A stretch of 64,000 bases of DNA, taken from NCBI RefSeq assembly GCF_003429105.1, contig NZ_QVTD01000003.1:1488001-1552000 (forward strand). The letters are read 5' to 3'. Below are positions 30,057-37,504 of this stretch, piece after piece. Each line of letters begins with the position of its first letter. Position 1 is the stretch's first letter. This stretch comes from Peribacillus glennii (GTDB taxonomy: Bacteria; Bacillota; Bacilli; Bacillales; DSM-1321). The notes under the pieces are model-generated. The model saw nothing but the letters and a program-made list of their open reading frames with translations. It made no database searches and had not been told where the DNA came from. The position numbers and the translations under genes were made by a program.

Positions 30057-31463
30057 TCACCCCCTGCTTTTCAGATTTTTAAGTCTTTCTTCTATTTGCC
30101 GCTTCCGCTCTACAAGTTCCTTGTTCACGCCAGGCTCCTCTTTTTCATTTGGCGGCACAGCAGGATCGCCCTTCATCCAGTCTGGCACGATTTCCGTACG
30201 GATCGCTTTTCTGGCGCCGGCTTTATTTTGCTTTTTACCGGTGGCCCATGACTGGTATTGTCGATGCTCGCTCTTGGCGAGTTCCATCGCATCTTTCACG
30301 GTCACAACCTGCTTGCGTGCCCAATGGCTGGCGATTTTTTCACAGTAGCCTTTCGTCAGCTTCATATCTGTCTTGATCATAACATAGTCAATCAGAACGT
30401 TAATGACCCCTGGATTCAGATTTTGACCAAGCATGATCCCTTCGATGATCTGCAGGTCCGATTTTGAAGGCTCGCCTCCCCCTGACAGCTGGATCAGCCG
30501 TTCACGGGGTGAAACTTTTTCAAGCTGGCGGATATATTGTTCTTCCTTCGTTTTCGGCTCCCCATCCATTTGTGTCTGATACAGTGCGGGCTGGATGCGG
30601 TCCGAGAGGGAGGGCATGTCATTATGGTATTCAATTTGATACCAATCCCGGGCAGTCTTGCGCAGTTCTTCCTCATCTATTTGATCATCTGCATCCACAG
30701 AGCCCAAGACGATTTTTTGCATCTGAACTGCGTCAATGCCATATAAAAAAGAGAGCTTGGCAATCGTATCCCTCACTTTTGGCGTAAATGCCTTCTTAGG
30801 GACGAGTGCATCTTGAAGCCCGGCAAAGAACAAGTCAAAATCGAACGTACTTTGAAAACCCTCCAGCTCCTTTGCGGAAGTTGTGCCAATAAACCTGTAA
30901 TTTTCCTCAGGCTTTAATTCTTCCATGGATTCATCCGTGACATATAATGAGTCCAGATGGCCAGAAGAAAAGACCTCTGTAAAGGATTTTGTAACAGGCT
31001 GATAATCGTCAACCACAATTGCAGCATCACAAAAAAACTTTTTCAGCCGTCCGAATTGCACCTTTCCTACCTTCTTGTACAGATAGATATTCAACATCCC
31101 ATCTGTAAAAAACTGTTCAGGCGATAGCGGCGGGAGCAATTCATAGAGAAATTGGTTTTCTTCATCCGTTTTCTTTTTATAGACATTCAAAAGCCCGATC
31201 CCTTCAAGCTTTGACCTCGCTTGAAAAATATCGCCGAGTTTCAATCCCATCGTATTCATCAGATTATAATGGAGGGAAGATTGTGACCACAGCCTATTTT
31301 CTTCCAATTCGCTCCAAAGGGTCATGTAAAGGCCGATGGATACAGGACCAATCAAAGGCTGATATAACAATGTAATAACTTTTCTGTCATATTCGTGGAT
31401 CAATCCTGCAGACGATACAGAATATCTATCTATAGGAAGCAATTCGTGCCAATGCTTTGACAT
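30057..31463 (-). CDS. dnaB: Replication initiation and membrane attachment protein DnaB
   Basis: Firmicute DnaB (468 aa), a DnaD-like co-loader of the replicative helicase at oriC; not the helicase called DnaB in E. coli. HWHELLPIDRYSVSSAGLIH and TLLYQPLIGPVSIGLYMTLWSEL are typical for its N-terminus. The DnaD-type domain lies near 315-385 and a basic tail ends the protein. Start at the ATG giving MSKHWHELLPID; the ribosome site AAAGG is somewhat distant. It is transcribed with dnaI. Confidence 0.93.
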   Translation of the reverse strand: MSKHWHELLPIDRYSVSSAGLIHEYDRKVITLLYQPLIGPVSIGLYMTLWSELEENRLWSQSSLHYNLMNTMGLKLGDIFQARSKLEGIGLLNVYKKKTDEENQFLYELLPPLSPEQFFTDGMLNIYLYKKVGKVQFGRLKKFFCDAAIVVDDYQPVTKSFTEVFSSGHLDSLYVTDESMEELKPEENYRFIGTTSAKELEGFQSTFDFDLFFAGLQDALVPKKAFTPKVRDTIAKLSFLYGIDAVQMQKIVLGSVDADDQIDEEELRKTARDWYQIEYHNDMPSLSDRIQPALYQTQMDGEPKTKEEQYIRQLEKVSPRERLIQLSGGGEPSKSDLQIIEGIMLGQNLNPGVINVLIDYVMIKTDMKLTKGYCEKIASHWARKQVVTVKDAMELAKSEHRQYQSWATGKKQNKAGARKAIRTEIVPDWMKGDPAVPPNEKEEPGVNKELVERKRQIEERLKNLKSRG

Positions 31464-31631
31464 ACTCTTCAAACCTTTCTTTAAAAAACTGCCCATGCAA
31501 AGCTATGAAAAGCACGTTATTATTTCATATTACTTGCGGCTCAGGCAGGACAGTCTAAAAATATATCCTTGGCCGCCTGTCCATTATCCCCAGAGAGCTA
31601 AAAAAGAGCCAAAGCAAAAAGTTCTTCAGCC

Positions 31632-32093
31632 CTACTTTCTTTCTTTATTAATCAAGTCCTTCAATTCATCAATAAATACATTAATGTCTTTAAACTGGCG
31701 ATATACAGATGCAAACCGTACATACGCTACTTCATCCACTTCAGCAAGCCGGTCCATCACCATTTCACCGATATGATCGCTCTTAACTTCAGAAATCCCT
31801 TGATTTCTGAGTTCCTTTTCCACATAATTTGTAATGCTTTCTAATTCCTTTAATGCAACCGGCCGTTTTTCGCACGCTCTGATCAATCCGCGCAAAATCT
31901 TGTCCCTGCTGAATTCTTCACGGGTTCCTTCTTTTTTCACAACGATGAGGGGAATTTCTTCTACCTTTTCAAATGTCGTAAAACGGTATCCGCATACTTC
32001 ACACTCTCTCCTGCGGCGGATGGACCGGCTTTCATCGACCGGACGGGAATCCAATACCCGCGTTCCGTTGTATTGGCAGGACGGGCATTTCAT
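31632..32093 (-). CDS. nrdR: Transcriptional repressor NrdR
   Basis: Nucleotide-sensing repressor of ribonucleotide reductase genes, 153 aa. N-terminal zinc ribbon [18 protein letters not shown] ... [12 protein letters not shown] (four cysteines), then an ATP-cone domain (about 49-139: [20 protein letters not shown]). The ATG follows GGAG. It lies upstream of dnaB. No NrdR boxes were seen in this window, as expected without nrd genes. Confidence 0.96.
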   Translation of the reverse strand: MKCPSCQYNGTRVLDSRPVDESRSIRRRRECEVCGYRFTTFEKVEEIPLIVVKKEGTREEFSRDKILRGLIRACEKRPVALKELESITNYVEKELRNQGISEVKSDHIGEMVMDRLAEVDEVAYVRFASVYRQFKDINVFIDELKDLINKERK

Positions 32094-32261
32094 AGTTTAT
32101 CAGCTCCGTGTTCAGGGTCAGGTATTCCTCAGTCAAAAGCTTCTGAGTGAATTGTTTTTATATAATAATCTTATTAAAAACAACCCGGCAGTACAAGAAG
32201 AAAAAAAAGGGCAATTCCTCCTTCCGTTCACTCTCCGATCGGTACGCTGAACGAATGGATG

Positions 32262-32660
32262 TCATGCGTTCTTCCCGGATCCCGTATACGTTAAAGACTG
32301 GGCTAGCGAATCATAAGCACGTACTACCTGCTCCCTTAATTTAGGATATATCCCGGTCAGGGACTGGCTCTCGGTGGAAACGGTAAAGTCAACCGCTGTT
32401 TCAAGCGGTTTTACCGAAATACAGGTCGCCACAATCGATAGCTTAGGGGAAGATTTGGTCTCGGCGAAGATTTCACCATGGTCCTTTGATACCGATTTAA
32501 TCGTAAAGCGTTGTTCATCGTTGTACAATTCTTCTACCGCTCTCAAAGCCTGTTCGGTCTTTGCTTTGTAGTAATGGGTCCTTAATTGCTCATCCGAGTG
32601 GTTTTCCTTAGTTTCACACTGGCGGCTGTATTTGGAAGTAATAGATGTAAACAATCCCAC
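32262..32660 (-). CDS. conserved hypothetical cytosolic protein
   Basis: 132 aa, GTG start with a weak ribosome site. No signal peptide, membrane segment or metal motif. The N-terminal half is charged (HSDEQLRTHYYKAKTEQALRAVEEL) and the rest looks like an alpha/beta domain. Similar short proteins occur at this place (between speD and nrdR) in other Bacillaceae as far as I recall, often labelled only cytosolic protein. Function cannot be inferred. Confidence 0.65.
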   Translation of the reverse strand: MGLFTSITSKYSRQCETKENHSDEQLRTHYYKAKTEQALRAVEELYNDEQRFTIKSVSKDHGEIFAETKSSPKLSIVATCISVKPLETAVDFTVSTESQSLTGIYPKLREQVVRAYDSLAQSLTYTGSGKNA

Positions 32661-32804
32661 AAATTATCATTCCCTGGATTCATATTGACTCGAGTCAATC
32701 ACACGTGTTTTTCGCTTTTTCATAGGACATTATATATATATTTCTTTTTATGTGCAAAAAGATTTGGCTGCTGTTATTGAATATATTTAGAAAAATAGCC
32801 TATT

Positions 32805-32921
32805 GGCAGCTTATTAAAGACGCTCACACCGGATGTGGGTTACAGGGGAAGGCATGTGTACGTGGCACACTAAGTCTCTGATCTGCGTGTTGCAGAAAGG
32901 AAAGTTTTATACCTTTCTTCC
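32805..32921 (+). repeat. dispersed structured element, copy A
   Basis: Contains GGCAGCTT, GGATGTGGGTTACA, an outer stem CAGGG / CTCTG, an inner hairpin GTGT / ACAC around ACGTGG, and a final hairpin GAAAGG / CCTTTC with AAAGTTTTATA in the loop. It has about 16 extra nt between the first two blocks compared with copies B and C. It lies between the cytosolic-protein gene and the speD terminator, antisense to local transcription. Confidence 0.65.
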
Positions 32922-32923
32922 TG

Positions 32924-32957
32924 CCAAAAAAGGGATGCAGTAATTTCTGCATCCCTT
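32924..32957 (-). terminator. terminator after speD
   Basis: AAGGGATGCAG / CTGCATCCCTT with a 6-nt loop and a run of T on the minus strand, 13 nt after the gene. Confidence 0.9.
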
Positions 32958-32969
32958 GTGTTTTCATTC

Positions 32970-33350
32970 TTATAGTGCATTCACTTTGTTTTTGTTCACT
33001 TGGACTGGACCCATGCCGCGTGGAAGTTCGATATTTTCACGGGTTTGGGCATTTAGGGCTTCGGCAATATAATCTGCAGCAATGTTAGGATTTAAATCTC
33101 CGCAGGTATACACATCGATGCTTGCGTATCCATGCTCCGGAAAGCTGTGTATGGTTAAATGTGACTCAGATATGATTACCACTCCGCTTACTCCCTGTGG
33201 AGCAAACTTATGGAAGGCAACCTCGCGAATCTCTGCACCGGATTTTAATGCAGCATTTACAAACGTTTTTTCAATAAAATCCATGTCGTTCAATTTTTCG
33301 AAGTCACAACCCCAAAGTTCAGAAATTACATGTCTACCCATTGTTTCCAT
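32970..33350 (-). CDS. speD: S-adenosylmethionine decarboxylase proenzyme
   Basis: Pyruvoyl enzyme of spermidine synthesis, 126 aa. The self-cleavage site is E-S in [20 protein letters not shown] near residue 63; Ser becomes the pyruvoyl group. [20 protein letters not shown] and [20 protein letters not shown] match the short bacterial type. The ATG at 33350 is placed 9 nt after AAAGGGGG; an in-frame TTG two codons earlier is too close. Confidence 0.96.
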   Translation of the reverse strand: METMGRHVISELWGCDFEKLNDMDFIEKTFVNAALKSGAEIREVAFHKFAPQGVSGVVIISESHLTIHSFPEHGYASIDVYTCGDLNPNIAADYIAEALNAQTRENIELPRGMGPVQVNKNKVNAL

Positions 33351-33490
33351 GTTCAAGTTCCCCCTTTAACATGATTAGAATTCTGAATTCAATAACTACC
33401 ACGGGGGAAAGTTAGTCCAAAGAGGTCCTAACCCTTTAAGTAGCTAGTATGAAATTACCTGACTTAAGTGTATTCAAGTTCACGAATCAT

Positions 33491-33519
33491 AGTATACTTT
33501 GTTTATTTTTCTTTTGCAA
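33491..33519 (-). promoter_or_regulatory. sigma-A promoter of speD
   Basis: TTGCAA, 17-nt spacer, TATACT on the minus strand. The implied leader is about 130 nt. Within it no known riboswitch pattern was recognised. Confidence 0.68.
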
Positions 33520-33673
33520 CCTATCCCATTAAAATTTTTTTGGGCTATTTTTTCATAAAGCTTGGAAGATTTTAGCTAATGAACAGGGAAAGTTACGGCA
33601 GTTTTATGAGGAAAACAGCAACAAAGGGGAACACAAAAAGAGGTAGCCAGATAGCCTGAAAACTTCTTTTTTT

Positions 33674-33711
33674 TTGCCAAAAAAACAGCCCACTGCGCCT
33701 AACAATGAGCT
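33674..33711 (-). terminator. terminator after gapB
   Basis: Minus-strand AGCTCATTG / CAGTGGGCT (paired with G-U) around a 7-nt loop, then seven T. It starts 19 nt after the gapB stop. Confidence 0.8.
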
Positions 33712-33729
33712 GATACGGATATTTCATTT

Positions 33730-34761
33730 TTACCCGACTTTCATTTCTTTTACAGCCAGCATTTCCTTGGCCACATATTTGACAAGATCCACCACTCTGC
33801 AGGAGTAACCCCACTCATTATCATACCATGCCAAAACTTTTACTTTTCTTTCATCAATCACCATAGTTGATAATCCATCTATGATGGCGGAATGTGGGTT
33901 CGTATTGAAATCGATGGATACCAGCGGTTCTTCGGTATAGTCAAGGACGCCCTTCAACGTTCCCTCCGCTGCTGTTTGAAAGGCCTCATTGATTTGATCG
34001 ACCGTGACCTCCTGCTTTAAATCGACAACTAGATCAACGAGTGAAACATTGGGAGTTGGTACCCTCAGTGCCATCCCATGCAGTTTGCCCTTAAGCTGAG
34101 GCAATACAAGCGATAATGCTTTAGCCGCACCCGTTGTTGTCGGTATGATGCTTTGGGCACAGGCGCGTGCACGGCGCAAATCTTTATGCGGATTATCTAT
34201 GTTTTTTTGGTCATTTGTATAAGAATGAACAGTTGTCATTAGACCATTTTCAATCCCGAATTGCTCATCAAGAACTTTGGCAACCGGAGCAAGGCAGTTT
34301 GTTGTACAAGAAGCATTGGAAATGACAAAGTGGTTATGGACATCGAGTGCTTCCTCATTCACGCCCATCACGATGGTAACGTCTTCATTTTTGCCCGGCG
34401 CCGTTAAAATGACCTTGCTTGCCCCAGCTCCTAGATGCAGGGCTGCTTTTTCCCGGTCATTGAATTTACCCGTAGCTTCTATCACGATATCTATATTCAT
34501 CTCTTTCCACGGCAATCTTCTTGGATCCCGTTCACTTAGAAGTTCAATACGGCGCCCCTCAACAATGAGAGCTCCCTCTTCAGCTGCAACCTCTCCATCA
34601 AATTTACCGTGGTTGGTATCATACTTAATTAAGTGAGCCAAAGTTTCAGCAGGATAGCTTGCATTGATCGCTACGATATCCAGACTTCCATCCATCATTG
34701 CTTTTCGGAAAACCATTCTGCCAATTCTTCCAAAACCATTGATCGCTATTCGTGCCTTCAT
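33730..34761 (-). CDS. gapB: Glyceraldehyde-3-phosphate dehydrogenase, gluconeogenic type
   Basis: 343 aa. INGFGRIGR opens the Rossmann fold, the catalytic cysteine is in SNASCTTNCLAPV near residue 153, and IIPTTTGAAKALSLVLPQL and WYDNEWGYSCRVVDL are family blocks. It is assigned to GapB, the NADP-preferring gluconeogenic enzyme, rather than glycolytic GapA because it lies between speD and coaE/ytaF as in B. subtilis. It also carries CcpN boxes and lacks the cggR operon context. Confidence 0.93.
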   Translation of the reverse strand: MKARIAINGFGRIGRMVFRKAMMDGSLDIVAINASYPAETLAHLIKYDTNHGKFDGEVAAEEGALIVEGRRIELLSERDPRRLPWKEMNIDIVIEATGKFNDREKAALHLGAGASKVILTAPGKNEDVTIVMGVNEEALDVHNHFVISNASCTTNCLAPVAKVLDEQFGIENGLMTTVHSYTNDQKNIDNPHKDLRRARACAQSIIPTTTGAAKALSLVLPQLKGKLHGMALRVPTPNVSLVDLVVDLKQEVTVDQINEAFQTAAEGTLKGVLDYTEEPLVSIDFNTNPHSAIIDGLSTMVIDERKVKVLAWYDNEWGYSCRVVDLVKYVAKEMLAVKEMKVG

Positions 34762-34781
34762 ATTTCGGCACCTCCTGAATT

Positions 34782-34792
34782 AGTGTTATACT
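34782..34792. promoter_or_regulatory. CcpN box 1, over the -10 of gapB
   Basis: AGTGTTATACT on the plus strand differs in one base from the CcpN consensus TRTGHYATAYW. It covers the -10 hexamer. Confidence 0.65.
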
Positions 34793-34812
34793 TTATATGG
34801 ATTAATTGTAAA
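34785..34812 (-). promoter_or_regulatory. gapB promoter
   Basis: TTTACA, 16-nt spacer, TATAAC on the minus strand, between and overlapping the two CcpN boxes; AGGAGG for translation follows. Confidence 0.65.
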
Positions 34813-34813
34813 T

Positions 34814-34824
34814 AGTATAACATA
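34814..34824. promoter_or_regulatory. CcpN box 2, upstream of gapB -35
   Basis: Minus-strand TATGTTATACT fits the CcpN consensus TRTGHYATAYW at every position. Two boxes flanking the promoter fit glucose repression by CcpN, as known for gapB and pckA in B. subtilis. Confidence 0.75.
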
Positions 34825-34976
34825 ATAAACAGGCGTTGTGATGATAAAAGAGCTTATTTTTTAAAATTTTCCACAAATAAAAGCCTGAGTTTTAACACCC
34901 ACCCTTCAAATGGAAATCGATGAGCTAGATTAACTTGGGTTATCACGCTGCAAGCTTTATTTACGATTCATTTTAC

Positions 34977-35009
34977 AAAAAAAAGAAGGGACATTTAGCC
35001 AGTCCCTTC
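34977..35009 (-). terminator. terminator after coaE
   Basis: GAAGGGAC / GTCCCTTC with a 9-nt loop followed by eight T on the minus strand. Confidence 0.9.
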
Positions 35010-35021
35010 CATCACGCTTTG

Positions 35022-35630
35022 TTATGATTTGATTTTTACATCCCAGCCCAGCAGCGTTTCTTTAACCTGGCGTTTTGTGTGTTCCAAATCCCCGTTATTA
35101 TCAATAACTGCATCAGCCAGGGCCTTTTTTTCAGATAGCGGCATCTGGGAAGTAATTCTCGCCAGGGCTTCTGCCTCGGTATAGCCGTTCCTTCTCATCA
35201 ACCGCTCAATCTGTACCCGTTCGTCGACATAGATTAATAATGTTTTATCTACCATCGAAGTCAGCTTGCTTTCAAAAAGCAAAGGAATATCCATGAATAC
35301 AGCATCCTCTTCCCTGTCAAATGCAGCATCCTTCCGGGCAATCATTCTTTTTCTCACTGCCGGATGGACAATGCTGTTTAACAGGAGCCGTTTTTCTTTA
35401 TCAGTAAAAATGATGTTTCCCAATTTTGCGCGGTCTATCGTTTTATCCTCCTGCAGGATCTCTTCGCCAAAGGTTTCAATGATTCTGGCGTAGGCTTCTT
35501 GACCAGGCTCGACTACTTCCCGCGCGGCTATATCCGCATCTATGACTGTGCACCCTGATTCCTTTAAAAATGCGCTTATACTGCTTTTTCCGCTTGCGAT
35601 ACCTCCGGTTATACCAATGACCTGTCTCAT
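35022..35630 (-). CDS. coaE: Dephospho-CoA kinase
   Basis: Last step of coenzyme A synthesis, 202 aa. P-loop GITGGIASGKSSISAFL at residues 6-22, then VIDADIAAREVV and the LID-type segment VDERVQIERLMRRNGYTEAEA near 130. The ATG follows AAGGAG. It is 20 bp downstream of ytaF and probably cotranscribed. Confidence 0.95.
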   Translation of the reverse strand: MRQVIGITGGIASGKSSISAFLKESGCTVIDADIAAREVVEPGQEAYARIIETFGEEILQEDKTIDRAKLGNIIFTDKEKRLLLNSIVHPAVRKRMIARKDAAFDREEDAVFMDIPLLFESKLTSMVDKTLLIYVDERVQIERLMRRNGYTEAEALARITSQMPLSEKKALADAVIDNNGDLEHTKRQVKETLLGWDVKIKS

Positions 35631-35649
35631 ATATGGCTCCTTTTCCGGA

Positions 35650-36279
35650 TCAAAATTTCATAATTCCTATAATCATAAGTAAAACGCCGGGAAGAAATGA
35701 TAGCCTTTGTACGAATTTGCTGGAGGCGAAAACTTTCCCGCTTTGAAGGCCTGCAAAAATGAATAATGAGCTCATCACGGCAATGCTGGCGGATAAGATG
35801 ACCGGCGAAATCCCGAGCATGGCTGCGCCAATTCCGGCGCCAAAAGCATCAAGGGATAACGCAAAACCGAGTACAAGCGCTTCTATTCCGTTTATAGAGC
35901 CTGATTGATCGAAATCTGCAGTCATCGGTTTCTGCAAGATGTTAATCACTACACCGAGAGACTTGATTTCGTAATTGAAAATCATTTTTTCTGCATATTG
36001 GCTCTCCATTTGTTTTTCCGGTTTGAAATACTGGAATAACAACCAGATTCCAAGGAGAAGCACTATCATCCCCCCGGTTTTTTCTGCAGCGGCGCTCGAG
36101 AAAAACTGTGCGATGAATTCGCCTATCATCATCGCGATTCCCAGGCTAAAAGCCGAACAGCATGAAATTACGGCAATCGATTTAAAAGGGATCCCCATTT
36201 TTCTCATGCCATATGTCAAACCAACACTGAACCCGTCTAGACTAACGGCAAAAGCCAGAAATAAAAGCTGTATCCACAT
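35650..36279 (-). CDS. ytaF: Sporulation membrane protein YtaF (MntP-like fold)
   Basis: 209 aa with six hydrophobic segments. The repeated motif LAFAVSLDGFSVGLTYGMRKM near the N-terminus and LGFALSLDAFGAGIGAAMLG near 140 contain the paired Asp residues of the MntP/LysE-like cation exporter fold. YtaF is expressed during sporulation in B. subtilis; its substrate is not settled. Start at the ATG giving MWIQLLFLAF after GGAAGGAG. Confidence 0.88.
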   Translation of the reverse strand: MWIQLLFLAFAVSLDGFSVGLTYGMRKMGIPFKSIAVISCCSAFSLGIAMMIGEFIAQFFSSAAAEKTGGMIVLLLGIWLLFQYFKPEKQMESQYAEKMIFNYEIKSLGVVINILQKPMTADFDQSGSINGIEALVLGFALSLDAFGAGIGAAMLGISPVILSASIAVMSSLFIFAGLQSGKVFASSKFVQRLSFLPGVLLMIIGIMKF

Positions 36280-36608
36280 CGTAAAAACGGCTCCTTCCTC
36301 GCTAATCACAAAAACAGTATATGGAAGGAGCAAATCCGATGTGTAAAAAGATTCGCAGGCGCCTGGAGCATGCTGTTCAAAATCTCAACGTCTTATATAA
36401 CTGAAATAAAACCTTACGCATTAATCATGAATATTGGTGATTTTATGGCTCATTTAGCTCCCTCTTCAGAGGCCTGATGAAAGATTCTTATTCTTGTCGT
36501 ATGCACTTTGGAGAAACCTTTCACCTTAGCTGAAAGGCAAATGCCCCTGCTTCACATCAATGAGCCAAAAATTTATGGGCGGGCGGTTTTATTCATAAAT
36601 ACAACTTA
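36280..36608. other. 330-bp intergenic region, nothing recognised
   Basis: Between mutM and ytaF. Neither a coding frame with a ribosome site nor a clear terminator, repeat or operator was seen. Confidence 0.5.
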
Positions 36609-37442
36609 TTAATCATTGATTTTCTGGCAGTTCGGGCATATCGTCGTTCCCCGTCCTCCGACAACATGCTTTACAAGCGGCGTCCCGCAGCGCTTGCAAT
36701 CCTCTCCCTTCCGACCGTATACAAGCAGCTCTAGCTGAAACATGCCAATCTGTCCCTGTGAATTGATATAAGAACGGATGGTGCTGCCTCCTTTTTCAAC
36801 AGCCTCGGATAAGGTATCTTTTATTTCTTTGTGGAGCGCCCTGATTTCCCCTGGGGTTAAAGAAGATGCAATCCTTTCAGGGTGTATGCCGGACCGGAAT
36901 AGGGCCTCGTCCACATATATATTCCCGATTCCCACCACCACAGTTTGGTCAAGCAGGACAGGCTTGATTTTCCTTCCTGTTTTTGACAGTTTGCAAGACA
37001 AATGCTTTACAGTAAATTCTTCTGATAATGGCTCGGGTCCAAGATGTAGCAATGGAAGGTTCTTGACTTCGTCGCCTTTTGAAAATAAATGCATCGTACC
37101 GAACTTTCGGACATCCCGATAGCGGAGCACCGTGCCATCGGTAAAATGGAATAAAACATGTGTATGGTTATCATACGGCTCACCAGAAGGGTAAACGCCG
37201 TATTTCCCTTCCATCCGTAAATGTGAAACCAGCGAATAAGAATCAAGGTAAAAAATTAAAAACTTCCCGCGCCGGCCTATCGCCTGTATGGTCTGGCCCT
37301 TAAGCGCATCCTGAAACTGTTCAACCTGTTCAGGCGCTTTGATGATTTTCGGCCAAAATACAGAAACCTGTTTTATCGTTTTTCCAATCACAAGCTGTTC
37401 AAGCGTCCTTCTAATCGTTTCCACCTCTGGAAGCTCAGGCAT
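36609..37442 (-). CDS. mutM: Formamidopyrimidine-DNA glycosylase
   Basis: Removes 8-oxoguanine and other oxidised purines; 277 aa. N-terminal MPELPEVETIRRTL with the catalytic Pro2 and Glu3, the helix-two-turn-helix DNA-binding region with VVGIGNIYVDEALFRSGIHP near 170, and the C-terminal zinc finger CKRCGTPLVKHVVGGRGTTI then CPNC. Start at the ATG after GGTGG. It lies 62 bp after polA, the usual repair pairing. Confidence 0.97.
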   Translation of the reverse strand: MPELPEVETIRRTLEQLVIGKTIKQVSVFWPKIIKAPEQVEQFQDALKGQTIQAIGRRGKFLIFYLDSYSLVSHLRMEGKYGVYPSGEPYDNHTHVLFHFTDGTVLRYRDVRKFGTMHLFSKGDEVKNLPLLHLGPEPLSEEFTVKHLSCKLSKTGRKIKPVLLDQTVVVGIGNIYVDEALFRSGIHPERIASSLTPGEIRALHKEIKDTLSEAVEKGGSTIRSYINSQGQIGMFQLELLVYGRKGEDCKRCGTPLVKHVVGGRGTTICPNCQKIND

Positions 37443-37504
37443 AAAACCACCTTCGTTCATCAATAGTCTGATAATTGTCTCATGCATTTTCCTATATCAT
37501 AGTT

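Noticed and set aside
33593-33727. Minus-strand frame downstream of gapB encoding a 44-residue hydrophobic tail (MKYPYQLIVRRSG...)
   Set aside because: It runs through the gapB terminator, has a poor ribosome site and does not resemble a known family.
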